Origin: Aquanectria penicillioides
Taxonomy: Eukaryota; Ascomycota; Sordariomycetes; Hypocreales; Nectriaceae
Direction of reading: 5' to 3'
NCBI GenBank assembly: GCA_003415625.1
Contig: PYIU01000005.1
Location: forward strand, 1,679,001 to 1,743,000
Length of the DNA stretch: 64,000 nt
The translations under genes were made by a program, and so were the position numbers. The notes under the pieces are model-generated. The model saw only the letters and a program-made list of their open reading frames with translations. It made no database searches and was not told the DNA's origin. This document shows positions 10,451 through 24,755 of the stretch, piece by piece (position 1 is the stretch's first letter; the number at the start of each line of letters is the position of its first letter).

Positions 10451-13400
10451 CGGGCACTCATGATTTGGGATTTCCAAGCAAGGGATAGCATTTGGGTTTC
10501 TTGTCACTAAGCGAATGGTAAATTGATAACCACTTGGTATCATTGGTTATCTGGAACCCCATTCCTGTCGTCACCCTTCCCACGTGTCGGCCTTTGAAGG
10601 GACGCTGAAGATTGGTCACCGTGAGCAATCCATCCTGTGAGTGGTTCTCTTGCTCACCTTGGAGGGCATAGCCACATGCAACACAAGAATAGTAGCGACC
10701 TTGGGTGGCCCGCGCCACAAAGACATGTTGTCAGTTGCGCATAATGGGATTGTTACAAAATACAATGACTTGTGGCTAACTGAATGCAATTGGGCCCGTG
10801 GAGTAAAATGGCATACCCTTTGGCACACCTTTGATTGATTGACGGCCGTTTTATGCACACCTCGTGCAAAGCCGCGATTATCTTTATCGATTAGCTCACC
10901 GTGAGTTGAAACGTTGCACCAAGTTTTGATGCTGCAGACCTGCAACAACCATGGTTCTGAAGCAAGGCGAGCCTAGTTAGACTAAGCGCTGATGTGGGCG
11001 AGGAAGCGTAGCATTGGCCGAGCCGAAAAGCTGGAGAGCCTATGAAGCATCGAGCATGGCTGAAACGAGGCAGGGCCTGGGCTGGTGCGATGCAAGCAGG
11101 AAAAGGGTTGCTGTTTTGGACCGAGATCGACGGCAGGAGATGGCTCCCTCCGCGAGATCTCTTTCGCATCCACCCTGGTGCATGCGTCAGTGCGAGTCTG
11201 ATATCGATTGGGGGGGGGATGCGACATAATTAGATGGGCAGCAAAACCTGGCATGGCTTGTCAAGGGAAAAACGAGTCTGCAAGTAAGAGAGTCCGTGAG
11301 CAGAGCATAACCGGGCATAGCGCAGGATCTCAGGTGTGGACTACGGAATAATGGGTCTAGCTTGGCGTAAAAAAGAGGGTGCAATTATTAGAAAGTGGGT
11401 CAAGACGTGGCTTATGGCGCTGATCATGGTTCAATGTTGTGGAAGTGTAAGTGACGGGGACCGACATGGATAGGGTGCGTAAGGTGTGGTTGTGTCTGTC
11501 CTTGACCCTATCCTTGATCCTGTCCTTCATTATTTGTGTAATTGACGGATTCTCCAGAGAATGCCGATCCTGGTTTGATGCTCACTTGCGAGACCTGGCA
11601 GTTCTTGTTCAAGACAATGGCGCTTCGGATGAGCAGGAGAAGGAGGAGGAGGAGGAGGAGGAGGAGGAGGAGGAGGGGCCAGGTTCCGGCGGCCGACAAT
11701 TTCAGCTGGAGATATGACACAGGTGAGCCAGTCCAAACATCTGGGGGATCCCTTGCAACGATTGATTGAGCTTGGAGAGAAGGACGTTGGCCGTTAGTTT
11801 GGCGGGGGTGCGCCATTGCGCTCGCATTACTCAAGACGAGCCTTGACGCCAGTGGGATGTTTCGGAAGGAATCTGACGGACCATTTTATTGCTTCTAGGG
11901 CCAAGTGCGTGAAAGCTAGGTTGCAGATGGACGATGTAACGGGAGAGAGACAATCACGATTTACATATGACTGAAGGAATGGACATGATTCGATTGATTT
12001 TGAGCCGAGGGAGGGCGTCTCATCAAAGATCCAGGTTCGCAAGACGGGGATGAAGAGGATCGGATGAAAGCATCCCGTTGCTCACTTATTTGGCGAATGT
12101 ATGTCACAAGCGCATTGAACGCTGGGCGCCCTGCCAGGGCCACAAGACCAAGACTGTAATTTGACCATGTCCATAAAGGGACATTGAAACGAAACGGCAA
12201 CGCCACGTCCCGCGCCAGCCCACAGGCCCCCCCATCTTGCGCCAACTACGGCCTGGAGGAGATTCATCATCAACAAACGCAGGCTTGGTTGATGATGAGT
12301 TGTTAGTTTGGATGGACAACAGTAAGCCAGTTCCGTAATGCAACCACGGACGCGGCCGTAGATGCGCCATGTCGGGTGCAAGGCACACGGGAAAAAGCCA
12401 CGAACACCATGAGGAGACGAGGTTGCGGTGCAGCGGCAGGCAGGGTTGACTTGGCATGGCAGGGAGACGGTGGCCATGGGTGCACCACCCGAGTCGTCGT
12501 CACAGGCTGCTGGAGCCCTTCCCCTCCCAACTTGCACAGACCAAGAGCCCCGAACTTGGAGGTGTCGAGCATTGTCCATTCATCCCATCCAGCTCATCAT
12601 GCATAAACACACCAAGAATTACCTGCATAGCCAGGCACCTTGCCCTGCTTGGACCCCCTGCGAGGGCCTCTGACTGGAGGATGAGGGAGTTGGGCACACG
12701 AGAACCCATAACACAGATGCCATGGGAGACGGGCCTGGAAAAAGCCCATGGGCTGCGGATCATGAATGCGATGCGCCGCCACATCTACAGTTTTTCCAAG
12801 AGTGTCGGTGTTGCGTTGTCGTCGACGTCAGGTCATGGCGAAATATGAGAATCATCCCATGACAGCCACCTCTGAGCCGGTTGCCCTGCTCACTCTCTGG
12901 TTGCCCCCTTGAGGGACAAGAAGCGTGAACAGGCCCTCGGACGACCCTGAAGCGGCGCAAGAACCGGCCGCGACGGGGGTGAGTGACCTGTTGTTGGCGG
13001 ATGGGAAATGGACAATGGGAAGCAGAGCGAAAAAAAAAAAACAAGAGGCTGTCTCATGCCGCAACAGCAATCTCACGGAGCCGGGCTCCATCAGGCGTGG
13101 ACCGTTGCAATAAGAGACAGTGCGCCAATCAGCAGAGGGTATTCCCCTAGCGGCGGCCGGCTGGCCCGCCACCGTAGCCATTCAACTCCCTGGTTCCTGC
13201 CTTAGGGGAGGGCCTACCAAGGAGCCAAGGAGGGGAGGGGAGGGGGTCGAGTCCGTCCATCGTTGATGGCGTGGAGCCACCACACTCCTCCAGGCTCGGG
13301 CCCCGACGGGTACCTGCCCCCTCAGCGAAGGGCACCTAAGGACACCCAAAGGGCACCTGAAGGGCACCTAAAGCCGCCGAGAGCAACCGCAGGCAACCGT

Positions 13401-13600
13401 CGACAGGTACGCGAGAGCCGCTAACTTACAGGGGGTGCCGCTACAAGGGGGGGGGGGGGCCTGGAGCGGCCCTGGGGTAGGGGTGTGGGCTTGGGTGGTG
13501 CTGAATGCTCATTGTTATATTGGCCAGCCGCCTTCGGCAAGCCCCAGCCCAGCCCATGCCCAGCCCATGTCCACGCCCAGAAGCCAGAGCTCGAAGCCTG
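10451..13600. other. Intergenic DNA, no gene seen
   Basis: Short ORFs only, none with recognisable sequence. It contains a purine GGA tract at 11641-11677 and a G13 run at 13447-13459. Confidence 0.5.
11641..11677. repeat. (AGG)n microsatellite
   Basis: About twelve AGG units, pure purine on the plus strand. The long poly-Leu, poly-Arg and poly-Glu ORFs across it are artefacts of the repeat. Confidence 0.9.
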
Positions 13601-14180
13601 TTCCAGCTCCCGCACTGCATGTAAAAGGTTGGTAGTTCCTGCTTTTGCGCCCACCACAACAACGCACCTCCGTACCCGTACCTCTTGCGGTTTTCCTCAC
13701 CACCGGACCGCCCACAGCCGCATCCTCGATCTGCGCCGAAACTCCCTCACAATCCACCGCATCGCGAGAGAGCAAACCTTTTCTCACAAACGCCTGCCCG
13801 ACGACAGTATCCCGAATCCGATCCCGGTCTCCCCAACGTTGACGAGTGAGGTGGGAACGGCGTCTTGGGGAATTTTTCTAGCGAGCCAGCCGACCATCGA
13901 AGAACCGCCGCCAAATTGCGCCTTCGCTTCCGTCGCAACTAGCCACCCTCAAGACCACACAGCAACACGGCGAGTCGCAACCTCGAGAAATCTTCACCTC
14001 GACCTTGATTCTTGCTTGCGTCTCTCAACCGTAATCGAGAATCCGTCTCCCCCCTCGCCAATTGCCGCGATCATTCAACCCGACCGTTTCGATCGATCAT
14101 CGTGTTGCTCCCACCCCCAGTTGTGGTTGCTCGTGGTGCAGACTTGACAAAGCTACCAGCCGCCAACATCCGCAATCACA
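13601..14180 (+). promoter_or_regulatory. Probable promoter and 5' leader of chs7
   Basis: Pyrimidine- and CA-rich sequence directly before the Chs7 start, typical of ascomycete leaders. A long overlapping frame (13485-14147) has Pro/Ser/Thr-rich random composition and is not considered a gene. Confidence 0.4.
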
Positions 14181-15356
14181 ATGGGGTCCACTGACTTTGG
14201 CAAGTTCCAAGTATGTTCCTCCCGCCGTCGACCCTCCTTCGCTCTTCGTATTTGCTAATGATCTCCGCTATAGGACTTTTGCAAAGATTCGACTCTTCCA
14301 GTCTGTAATGTACGTGGGCCATTCGAAACCTAATTGCCCCCTTGGTGGAGACGAAACAATGGGGACCTACCTGGAACACTAACTGACCGAGCCTTGAATA
14401 GCTTCTGAGCAATAACCACAACCAAACTGGACCATGGGGAGGATGTGAGCTTACCGGTATCTCCTTGAGCGATGGCCGCCACCTGGCCAACATAGGCTCC
14501 ATAGTCCTCTGCGGTATCGCCCTTGTTGCATCCATCTTCCTGTTGATGAAGTCTGAGAAGAAGAGAGCCGCTGTAGGCAGAAGGTAAGCCTTGAATTCAA
14601 CTCTAAATCCACCTTATATCCCGTCAAATTTCACGCCGACTTACACAAAAAAATTAGGGAAATGCAATTGTTCCTCATCGGTTATTTTCATCATGAGTAT
14701 CTGCGAAATCTTTTCTGTGGGCGGCTTCCCCTTGCCTTACAAAGTCCGAGTTGTATGTTCCTCCAACAACGCTCCATTGAGGCCCACCCCGCTGACTAGT
14801 TTTTTTTTCCCAGGCCTTTTCTGCTATTCACATTGGCATGATCATTGCGACCACTTGGATTTTGATGTTGAACGCAGTCGTCGGCTACCAGGTTATCGAT
14901 GACGGCACTCCTCTTTCCCTGGGTCTTATAACTGCCTCTGCCGCCATCCTGCTCATTGGCACAGGCTATATTGCCCTCGACACTGGCCTCAAGTTTACCG
15001 GCTACTGGGACTCTAGCTACGACCTGCCGAACCGAAACTACGCCCTGTATGTCCTGTACCAGCTAGTTCCTCTGGTGCTCCTGGTCGCCTTCTACGTCCT
15101 GGAAGCCGTTCTTGTCATCCGAGTCTTGGGCGAAACACGCCCAATGATTTACCTGACTGCCGCCGCTGTCCTCTTCGCTATTGGACAGGTCTTCAACTAT
15201 GCCGTTAGCAAGTACATTTGCGACGGCACAAGCGGCAAGATCGATGGCTCTTTATTCCAGACGCTCTTCACGCTCCTGGCTGTTGTGATGGTCTGGATTT
15301 TCTGGTCCAGCATCACTGAAGATGACTGGCCAATGCAAACCAGCACCTTCCCCTAA
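14181..15356 (+). CDS. CHS7: Chitin synthase export chaperone Chs7 (one-base frame break)
   Basis: Polytopic endoplasmic-reticulum protein needed for folding and ER exit of chitin synthase (Chs3 in yeast), hence for wall chitin. Five exons: 14181-14210, 14274-14309, 14402-14583, 14658-14752 and 14814-15356, with introns of 63, 92, 74 and 61 nt. Family sequence runs from MGSTDFGKFQ through DFCKDSTLPVCNLL, the GGCELTGI turn, SICEIFSVGGFPL, and IIATTWILMLNAVVGYQ to a short acidic tail. Expected length is 294 residues with about seven membrane segments, normal for the family. In exon 4 the frame breaks at the TTTT run 14685-14688 between LIGYF and IMSICE; one T fewer restores the protein and a total divisible by three. 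Taken literally, the sequence would give a truncated protein. Confidence 0.92.
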
Positions 15357-16192
15357 AAGGTGTATCGATGTTGTCATTGTCAGTCTTCAAGAGCGGCGTT
15401 CAGGATGGTGGCGTATTTTTTTTGGTTTCGATATCTCTCTCTTGCTCGGCGACTATTAATGGTCGAACGACGTACACATGTTGACGGAAATGATTTGAAG
15501 GAGCATATTGGGGTGGTATTCTTTTCGCACTGGTCTCTACCGGCCTGTTTTGCGACAAGGCGGATTGGGTATTTGTGCGTGGAGATTTGCATACAACAAC
15601 TATTGTTAGGACCGTGGGGAGAAGCCTCTTTCAAAGGTTTCAAATGGTGGAAAGTGCCTGTTGGACTGCTTACATGTTGGAACGGGATCATCCCCCGCCA
15701 GCTTGTACGTACATAGTAAAGTGATTTAGCTTAGACATGACCTCGTAGTATACCCTGACTGAGCGACTAATACATGCAGAAGTCGAAGATAGATTCGATC
15801 AATTCAAAACAACGAAGTTGCAAAACTCCTTTTATGACTCTACACCGATCGTGCAAAGCGAACTTGTGTGAATATGCTTTTTCTTGACGAAGCAATTTGA
15901 TGAGCTTGTAAGTCCTGGATCTCATCTTCTTTGGTTGACGTTGGTTGCCTCAGAGTTGCATTCAATTTAGCCTCTTTGCCATTGGCTGTCCCACCAAGTT
16001 TGACCTCGTACTGTGGATCGCCACAAGGCTGCAGCTGCCTATCGCAGCCTCGTCACTTTATTCCGTCACCAATTCTTCGTGCACTTCATTCAACTTTGAT
16101 ATACCCACAACGTGCTCGCCAATCTCGACTTGCACCCGCATACGCCACTCCAAAACCGGTCGAACCAGATACCTCCCCGCGCGTCTCTAATC
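15357..16192. other. Intergenic region chs7 to ssl1
   Basis: 836 bp between two plus-strand genes, holding the chs7 3' UTR and the ssl1 promoter. No further gene seen. Confidence 0.55.
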
Positions 16193-17658
16193 ATGGCCGA
16201 CTCCGATGGCGAGTACGTCGCCGACGACATGTCGGACGACGACCTCATGGACCACCGGGTCACGGACGGCGATCCTAAAGACCCCCGTGGCAAATCATCA
16301 CGCTCTCGAAAGGCCGACCGCAACGCCGAGAGATCATGGGAGAAGTCGAAGCGTACATGGGAGACGGATCTCCCGGAGGAGGAGGACGGTCTGCTAAACC
16401 TCACGACCCTCGAGGCCGAGAAGCGTAAGCGCTTGCTGCGCGACACGACGCCGCTCCAGAGAGGCATCATCCGCCACATGGTCCTCGTGCTGGACATGTC
16501 GTTTGCCATGGCGGAGAAGGATTTGCTTCCCACGCGGTATCGGCTCACCCTGAGCTACGCGGCCGCCTTTGTTCGCGAGTTCTTCGAGCAGAATCCCATC
16601 TCCCAGTTAGGTATCATAGGCATGCGTGATGGAGTCGCCGTGAGGATCAGCGACGTAGGGGGCAATCCCAGTGAACATTTGGAGCGATTGAAAGGCCTAG
16701 AGAACCAAGACCCCCAGGGAAACCCGAGTTTGCAGAATGCTCTGGAGATGTGCCGAGGTGCTCTATTGTACGACTCCCTTCTTCCCATCCACCCAGCTTG
16801 TGATTTCGTGCTGACCAGATTAGCCATGCCCCTTCCCACGGTACACGAGAAGTTCTCATCATCTACGGCGCTCTTCTTTCCAGCGACCCGGGCGATATCC
16901 ACGAGACGATCGGAAACCTCATCACCGACAGAATACGCGTGTCCATTGTAGGCCTCTCCGCCCAGGTTGCCATTTGCGCAGAGCTCTGCTCGCGAACCAA
17001 CGCCGGTGATGAGTCCCAGTATAACATTGCCATGGACGAAGTCCACTATCGCGAGCTGTTCCTCGCCGCCACCACTCCCCCAGTCACCCGCACAGAGGAG
17101 CAGAGCACTGCGAGTTTGCTCATGATGGGCTTTCCATCACGCACGCTGGCGCCCAACGGCACGACTAGCTACTGTGCGTGTCACAACAAGCCCTGCCGAG
17201 AGGGCTACCTTTGCACTCGTTGCGGTTCCCGCGTCTGCCGCCTTCCTGCAGAGTGCCCCGCCTGCGGCCTCACCCTCATCCTCTCCACTCATCTTGCCCG
17301 TTCATACCATCACCTATTCCCGCTTCGGAACTGGGTTGAGGTCCCCTGGGCCAAGGCTACAAAGTCCACTGCCTGCTTTTCTTGCTTGACGCCGTTCCCG
17401 GAGCCCCCAAAGTCCAAGATCTCTGAAAAGGCCAAGGATGAGGCGGCCCGGCCAGCTGCCAAGGGTGTCAGCGAGAGCAGCCGGTACGCCTGCGAGGTAT
17501 GCGGACACCACTTCTGCATAGACTGCGATGTCTTTGCTCATGAGGTCATCCACAACTGCCCAGGGTGCCAGAGCCAGGCGCAAGCCAACAGCGCCGCTCC
17601 ACCCAGGGAGGTGAACGGCAATGGAAAGCATACCAACGGCGATATAGAGATGAGCTAG
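16193..17658 (+). CDS. SSL1: TFIIH core subunit Ssl1 (p44)
   Basis: Subunit of the TFIIH core, which opens DNA at promoters and in nucleotide excision repair; p44/Ssl1 binds and stimulates the Rad3/XPD helicase. Exon 1 is 16193-16767 and exon 2 is 16824-17658, with a 56-nt intron (GTACGA donor, GATTAG acceptor). The product is 469 residues. An acidic N-terminus (about 1-70) is followed by the von Willebrand A-like domain beginning at HMVLVLDMSFAMAEKD and continuing through REVLIIYGALLSSDPGD. Then come the Ssl1 zinc region with paired cysteines (CACHNKPC, CTRCGSRVC, CPACGL) and the C-terminal C4-type RING (CEVCGHHFCIDC, CPGC). The ATG at 16193 starts MADSDGEY; an in-frame upstream ATG at 16112 is less likely because the family begins with the acidic stretch. 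Confidence 0.95.
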
Positions 17659-18106
17659 AATCGGAGTGGGCAGGATGAAGACATGAAAGAACTAGGTAGA
17701 CTACGGCAGAGGAGGACGATCAACGCGAGGGGGGGGGGCTGAATACCCGGAGGGATTAAAAGCATCATTTCTATTGGAGGCACGGGGACTTTGTAACGAC
17801 CAGCCTTTCATGTCACGCAGCGATGAAAAGGACTGCTCAGGCGTATAATTGGGGTGGAAAATCTTTGAAATTTATATGGGAGCGCATGGCTTCCCCTAGA
17901 CTGGCTTGAATACAGTCAGATTCAAGTAGCGCAAATAGACGACATATCATCATTTCTCGTCCACTACGAACACGACCTTCTTGCTCGCGTCTGTTTTCCC
18001 TGTCCTTGGATTACCGCAGGACCAATGAAATATCTGACCCCTGCAATGTCAGAACTAAAACGCTTGCTTTCGAATATCACGACCAGTTTTGTTTGCTGTA
18101 TTTTGT
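17659..18106. other. Convergent intergenic region ssl1 to HPPD
   Basis: 448 bp where the 3' ends of two convergent genes meet. Nothing else seen. Confidence 0.6.
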
Positions 18107-20476
<2,370 letters not shown>

Positions 20477-21273
20477 ATGACTTGCGTAGCGTTGAGCGAC
20501 CATGACATCAATGTCCTCGAAAAGATAAAAGACCCTGAGTCAAACCCACTCATGGGGTACGTCTCGACCCCTCGTTGCCTCGTGACCCAAATATTGCAGA
20601 TGCCGCAGTATATGAGAGGGTGGTCGAGAAGGAGCGGGAGATAATCCGTTCAATCCAGCAACTGGAGGTCCAGCTTAGAGCGCTCGGGGACGATAAAGGG
20701 AAACCTGTTGCGGTCGAGGGATATCGAAACTGTCTTTCCACCATTGAGGATATTATTTCGGAATATCCCAATTATGCCAGCGCCAGGAATAACCGAGTCC
20801 AAATATACAGGAGGCTATATGGCGATGCAATTCTCCTTTCTGAAACCTCGGACAACTCGATGCCATTGATCGAAAATCCCGACCAGGCAGAGAAGAAACG
20901 AATCGCTCTAACCGCCCTGAAGGACATGGAAACCTCAATCAAACTCCTCTCGCCGCCATCATTAACCAGTCCCATCTCTCCTCAAGCTGCTCGGACCCTG
21001 TCGATGGCTCATACACAAAGGGCGGCGTTATATCTGAGGACGGCCAAGCTCCTATTACTTCGTTCGCTAGACCTCGATGACAGCCTGTCCGAGTCCAAGT
21101 GGGATAAGTTAGACTTTGAAGAGGCGGCATCAAGAGATCTCGCTCTAGGTGGCCGATACGGAAACCAAATTGCAAAGGGACTCGCCGTCAGTGTCAACCC
21201 GACGGCAAAGCTATGTGGACAAATTGTTCGCGAGGCGATGAAGAAGGAGTACGGCCCATCTTTTGGTGAATGA
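20477..21273 (+). CDS. TTC36-family TPR protein (one-base frame break)
   Basis: Single-exon gene. The start MTCVALSDHDINVLEKIKD followed by PESNP resembles the TTC36 N-terminus. The centre carries a TPR pair (PNYASARNNRVQIYRRLYGD). The C-terminus has the family signature of an acidic FEEA helix, a Gly-rich turn, then NPTAKLCGQIVREAM. Expected length is 265 residues. The frame breaks at the GGGG run 20554-20557; one more G joins NPLMG to VRLDPSLPRDPNIAD without any intron, and 797 nt becomes 798, divisible by three. The alternative, a 47-nt intron from GTACGT to TTGCAG, puts the second exon in the wrong frame. In mammals TTC36 is reported to protect HPPD from ubiquitin-dependent degradation; here the gene is the divergent neighbour of HPPD. 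Confidence 0.75.
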
Positions 21274-21403
21274 TTAAATTGGTTATTGAGTCGTATAAAA
21301 TATCATGTTCGGGCAGATGCGCCAATGCAATGTTGCAATGCTTAAGAATCATCCATGTTGATGGAGTAGATTGATGCCCCTTTGGCTTTGCATGTTGGGA
21401 AGA

Positions 21404-21654
21404 TTAAGATGACTTGGAGGCTAGACCAGCACGTCTAGAGATAAGAAAGAATTAGATATCTTCTACATAGATTCAAACCTCGAAGTGCATTCGGATTGAA
21501 CATACCGTAGTGCTGATTGAATCGTCTGGTCAGTGGTTCTTCCCTTGTCCTTCTCCTCTCGGTTGATTCTCGTCACAGCTGCCGAGAGACCAATGAGGAC
21601 CCCGAAGATGGGATCCGCAACGCGGGAAATGATGTAGGTAGGGGCAGCAGGCAT
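21404..21654 (-). CDS. NCE101: Nce101-like small membrane protein
   Basis: A 59-residue protein from two exons, 21654-21506 and 21434-21404, with a 71-nt intron (GTATGT donor, CTCTAG acceptor). The sequence MPAAPTYIISRVADPIFGVL begins a short hydrophobic segment (about 14-28), followed by a charged stretch, TRINREEKDKGRT. This matches the non-classical export protein 1 family, named in yeast from an export screen; the true molecular role is unclear. The last exon is 31 nt and codes for RAGLASKSS. An in-frame ATG upstream at 21807 exists, but the sequence before MPAAP is Arg/Ser-rich and unlike the family. The stop lies about 130 bp from the convergent TTC36-type stop. Confidence 0.82.
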
Positions 21655-21992
21655 TTTGTACGAAATACTACAGGAGAATGCTTTGAGCGGACGTGTACGG
21701 CGTCGGCTGCCTTTTTTTCTGGGTCGTTTGCAGAGCTGGCCAAGGATCAATTCACTCAATGCGCGACTTGCCGATGGGTCGCGAAGTAGCCCCAAGGAAG
21801 CCCTCATCTGGGTGAGGGCTCTGGTGCACGGACCAACTTCGTCAAGCTAGCGCATCATGTGACCTTCCGCCTGCGACTCGCTTGCCCCAAATTGCCAACC
21901 CACAAACCCCAAAATTTGCACCAAATTCCCGACCACGGTTCACGACGACGCAAACTTCACCCAGCAAATTCCGACCACCACCGCCGGACAAG
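21655..21992. promoter_or_regulatory. Divergent promoter, nce101 and rpl27
   Basis: 338 bp between two start codons on opposite strands. It must carry both promoters, including that of a highly expressed ribosomal protein gene. C- and A-rich leader sequence lies just before the rpl27 ATG. Confidence 0.5.
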
Positions 21993-22650
21993 ATGAAGTT
22001 CCTCAAGGTCGGCCGAGTCGCCATCATCACCCGCGGCAGATACGCCGGAAAGAAGGTACGACCATTGCGATGTTGCTGTCATTCTCCCGAGTTGCGCGCC
22101 GCCTCCGACAAAAAATAGGGTTGCGGTGGGATTTTGCGTTTTTGTGTGTTTCGACAATGGGGATAGGAGATGAGGAGGATTGCTTCACAACAGCTTTTCT
22201 GAAAGGACCCAACGCTGACTGAAATTGCTCTACAGGTTGTCATCATTCAGCCCGTTGACAACGGCAACAAGCCTCACCCCTTCGGCCACGCCCTGGTCGC
22301 CGGCATTGAGCGCTACCCCTCCAAGATCACCCGCCGCATGTCCAAGACTCGCCAGGAGAAGCGATCCAAGATCAAGCCCTTCATCAAGGTCATCAACTAC
22401 AACCACTTGATGCCCACTCGCTACACCCTGGAGCTCGAGGGCCTCAAGGGCACCCTCTCCAACGATACCTTCAAGGAGGTTTCGCAGCGTGAGGACGCCA
22501 AGAAGAACGTCAAGAAGGTGCTTGAGGAGCGATACACCAGCGGCAAGAACCGATGGTTCTTCACCCCTCTCAGTATGTCTTTCCCCTTCCTATCCAGATT
22601 TGGGCTACGATTAGAATGTCGTTCCTGACTGCCACCTCACAGAGTTTTAA
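21993..22650 (+). CDS. RPL27: 60S ribosomal protein eL27
   Basis: Structural protein of the large ribosomal subunit, 135 residues, the normal length. Three exons: 21993-22055, 22236-22572 and 22643-22650, with introns of 180 and 70 nt. The KOW-like N-terminus ([21 protein letters not shown]) runs across the first junction into [10 protein letters not shown], and the basic body has [20 protein letters not shown]. The last exon is only 8 nt and completes the final Lys, Phe and stop. Codon choice is strongly biased to C-ending codons, as expected for a highly expressed gene. The long intron close to the ATG is common in fungal ribosomal protein genes. Confidence 0.97.
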
Positions 22651-23378
22651 AAGATCGTTTCTCTATCACGGTTAGGGAGTTGGCGGGATGTAAAGAGCAT
22701 CGATTGGCATTAAGGAACCCCGGATTATGGGAATCAATATGAACGTTTCTTAAAAATCAGATCTTCTACCGCGTGACTGTTTTGTGTCAGAAAAAGAACG
22801 GCGCGGATCGGACTGGTGGTCCCAAGTGAAAGGACAACGGTGGATTTGCTTAGCCGGTGTTTCCCAGAGGTCACGAAACAAAAATAGACCCAAGGGCTTG
22901 CGACGGTCAATGCCTCTGTCTCCTTGCCCAAATGACCAAGAGCTCATGAATTACTGTGATTTTTACACGAACTACCGAACCATCATCTTCCGTGTTTTTT
23001 TGGTCATGTTTATCCGTTTCATTTCTACATGTCTATGGCCCAACGCCGTCTAAAGTACACATCAAATTAGACTTTCGTGATGCAAAACGAACCCTTGCAT
23101 GCAACCCCAGCCATCGCGCACTGCGAACCAGCTCTATGGCTTTACAATTGTCATCACTCCATCCCTTCCATCAAGCAGAATGCCTCAAGAGTCTCCAATA
23201 AGTCAGAAATTTGGACCAGCCCCCGCGACAAGGTACGCGATACCAGTCTGGACAAAGGTTTTAAGAAAAGAAGTTTCCTAGATCGCCGGTCGTCTAGTAA
23301 GAGACAACGCCTCGGCGGCGTATCTGGAGAGGTGCAGATGTTGAAAGAGCCGCATTATATTAAGGCTTAGGAGTGGTG
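22651..23378. other. Convergent intergenic region rpl27 to transporter
   Basis: 728 bp where two 3' ends face each other. Short ORFs only, nothing recognised. Confidence 0.55.
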
Positions 23379-24755
23379 CTACTGCGGCTTGTTAATACCA
23401 AATCTATCGGTAACTTCGGTGGCAATCTTGGAGGGGTCATACTCAGGGGCGTAGCTGGGAGCCAGACCACCAAACAAGGTGAAAATCACGAACGCGGTTG
23501 CGACAATGATGGTAACTTTGCGGAGCACGGGCTTGCGAGCACCGAACTCGGCCCACTGTCGGTTGGCATCCATGACGTGGTTCTTGATCTGCTCGAAGCC
23601 AAGCTTGTAGTAGACCATGCCACCGAGGGCGATGGAGTAACCGAAGAACTGGAGAGCGGTAACCTGGGTGCCCCAGATCATCATCGAGGCAACAACCAGG
23701 AGGATATCCTTGAGGACACCGCAGAGGGTCAGAACGACAGCCGAAGTCTTGCCAATCTGTGATGGAAAATTAGCGAGCTGATGATGTAGTCAGATCAGAG
23801 ACAAGACGTACCAGGAAGACGACGGAAACGTTGAGCATGAAGGCACAAAGACCGTTCAGGAAGAAAGTGAAAAGACCGACGTTGTAGACTTCAGCCATGG
23901 AGCACTTAGGGACTTCCCAGATGAGCGCAACAACACCGTTCATGACAGCGCAGATAGGGGCGAAGTAGTACAGAGAGACAAGAGGGTCCATCTTGAAGTC
24001 AGCGGAGCTGAGGAGGCGCTGGACCATGGTAAGACGGAGGGCCTCGAAGATAACACCAGCAATCTGGTACAGGACACCAATGACAACGAAGTGAATCTCG
24101 CCAATCGAGGCAATGATGACACCAACGACAATGGCAGAAACGTTGAGGAACTGTCGTAGGTTGGGCTGCGAGACACCCAGGATCCAGCCGGAGAGGAGCA
24201 CAGCAACGGGGGTGGTGGCCTTGAGCATCTGGATGAAAGCGACCGAGAGATAAAGGTAGGTCAGGTTACCACAGATCAAACTCAAACTGAAGAAGACACC
24301 AATGGGAACAACAGCGCGCAAATAGACACGGCCAGTCATCTTGACAGTCTTTCGGCCATCAAGGAGAGTGGTCCATCGAGCCATGACCTGGGTGACAATG
24401 GTCGCAAAAGTCAAGTGGTAGGTGGTAAGAATGACGGGATAGCCTGTGATTCGAGGTCAGCAATCGGTGATTCGGCAAGCGAGCGGCGCGATATAGCGTA
24501 CGGAAGTTCAAGGTATCGAGAAGCCATTTGTTGAACAAAATGACGGAAGACGAGCAAGCGATCCAGACGCTGTCAAATTGTTAGCTATTTGCGCATCGCG
24601 ATGCGAAAATCCAGAAATACTCACACGACGTAGAGAGAAGGGTGAATGCTGGGAGCAGCGCTGCTCTTCTCAGCCATGGGGTTGTGGGTGGGCAAGACCG
24701 GCGTGGTAGCACGGGGGGTCTCGCCGGAGACGCGAATCTTCTCGTCGCCAGACAT
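23379..24755 (-). CDS. SLC35/TPT-type transporter, candidate UDP-galactofuranose transporter
   Basis: Ten-helix drug/metabolite superfamily transporter with a triose-phosphate-transporter (TPT/DUF250) domain. Four exons: 24755-24625, 24569-24502, 24443-23812 and 23756-23379, with introns of 55, 58 and 55 nt, all in phase; 402 residues. Visible family sequence includes SSSVILFNKWLLDT in the first helix, SVAFIQMLKATTPVAVLLSG in mid-protein, and IGKTSAVVLTLCGVLKDILL, the conserved Lys-containing helix near the C-terminal end of the domain. Such proteins exchange nucleotide sugars or phosphorylated compounds across Golgi or ER membranes. The next gene, divergent across 5 kb, is UDP-galactopyranose mutase. 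In Aspergillus the mutase gene glfA has the UDP-Galf transporter gene glfB as its neighbour, so this is a candidate GlfB/UgtA; sequence alone does not prove the substrate. Confidence 0.87.

Noticed and set aside
13485..14147. 220-codon plus-strand frame before chs7
   Set aside because: Leader composition; it ends just before the chs7 start and shows no domain.
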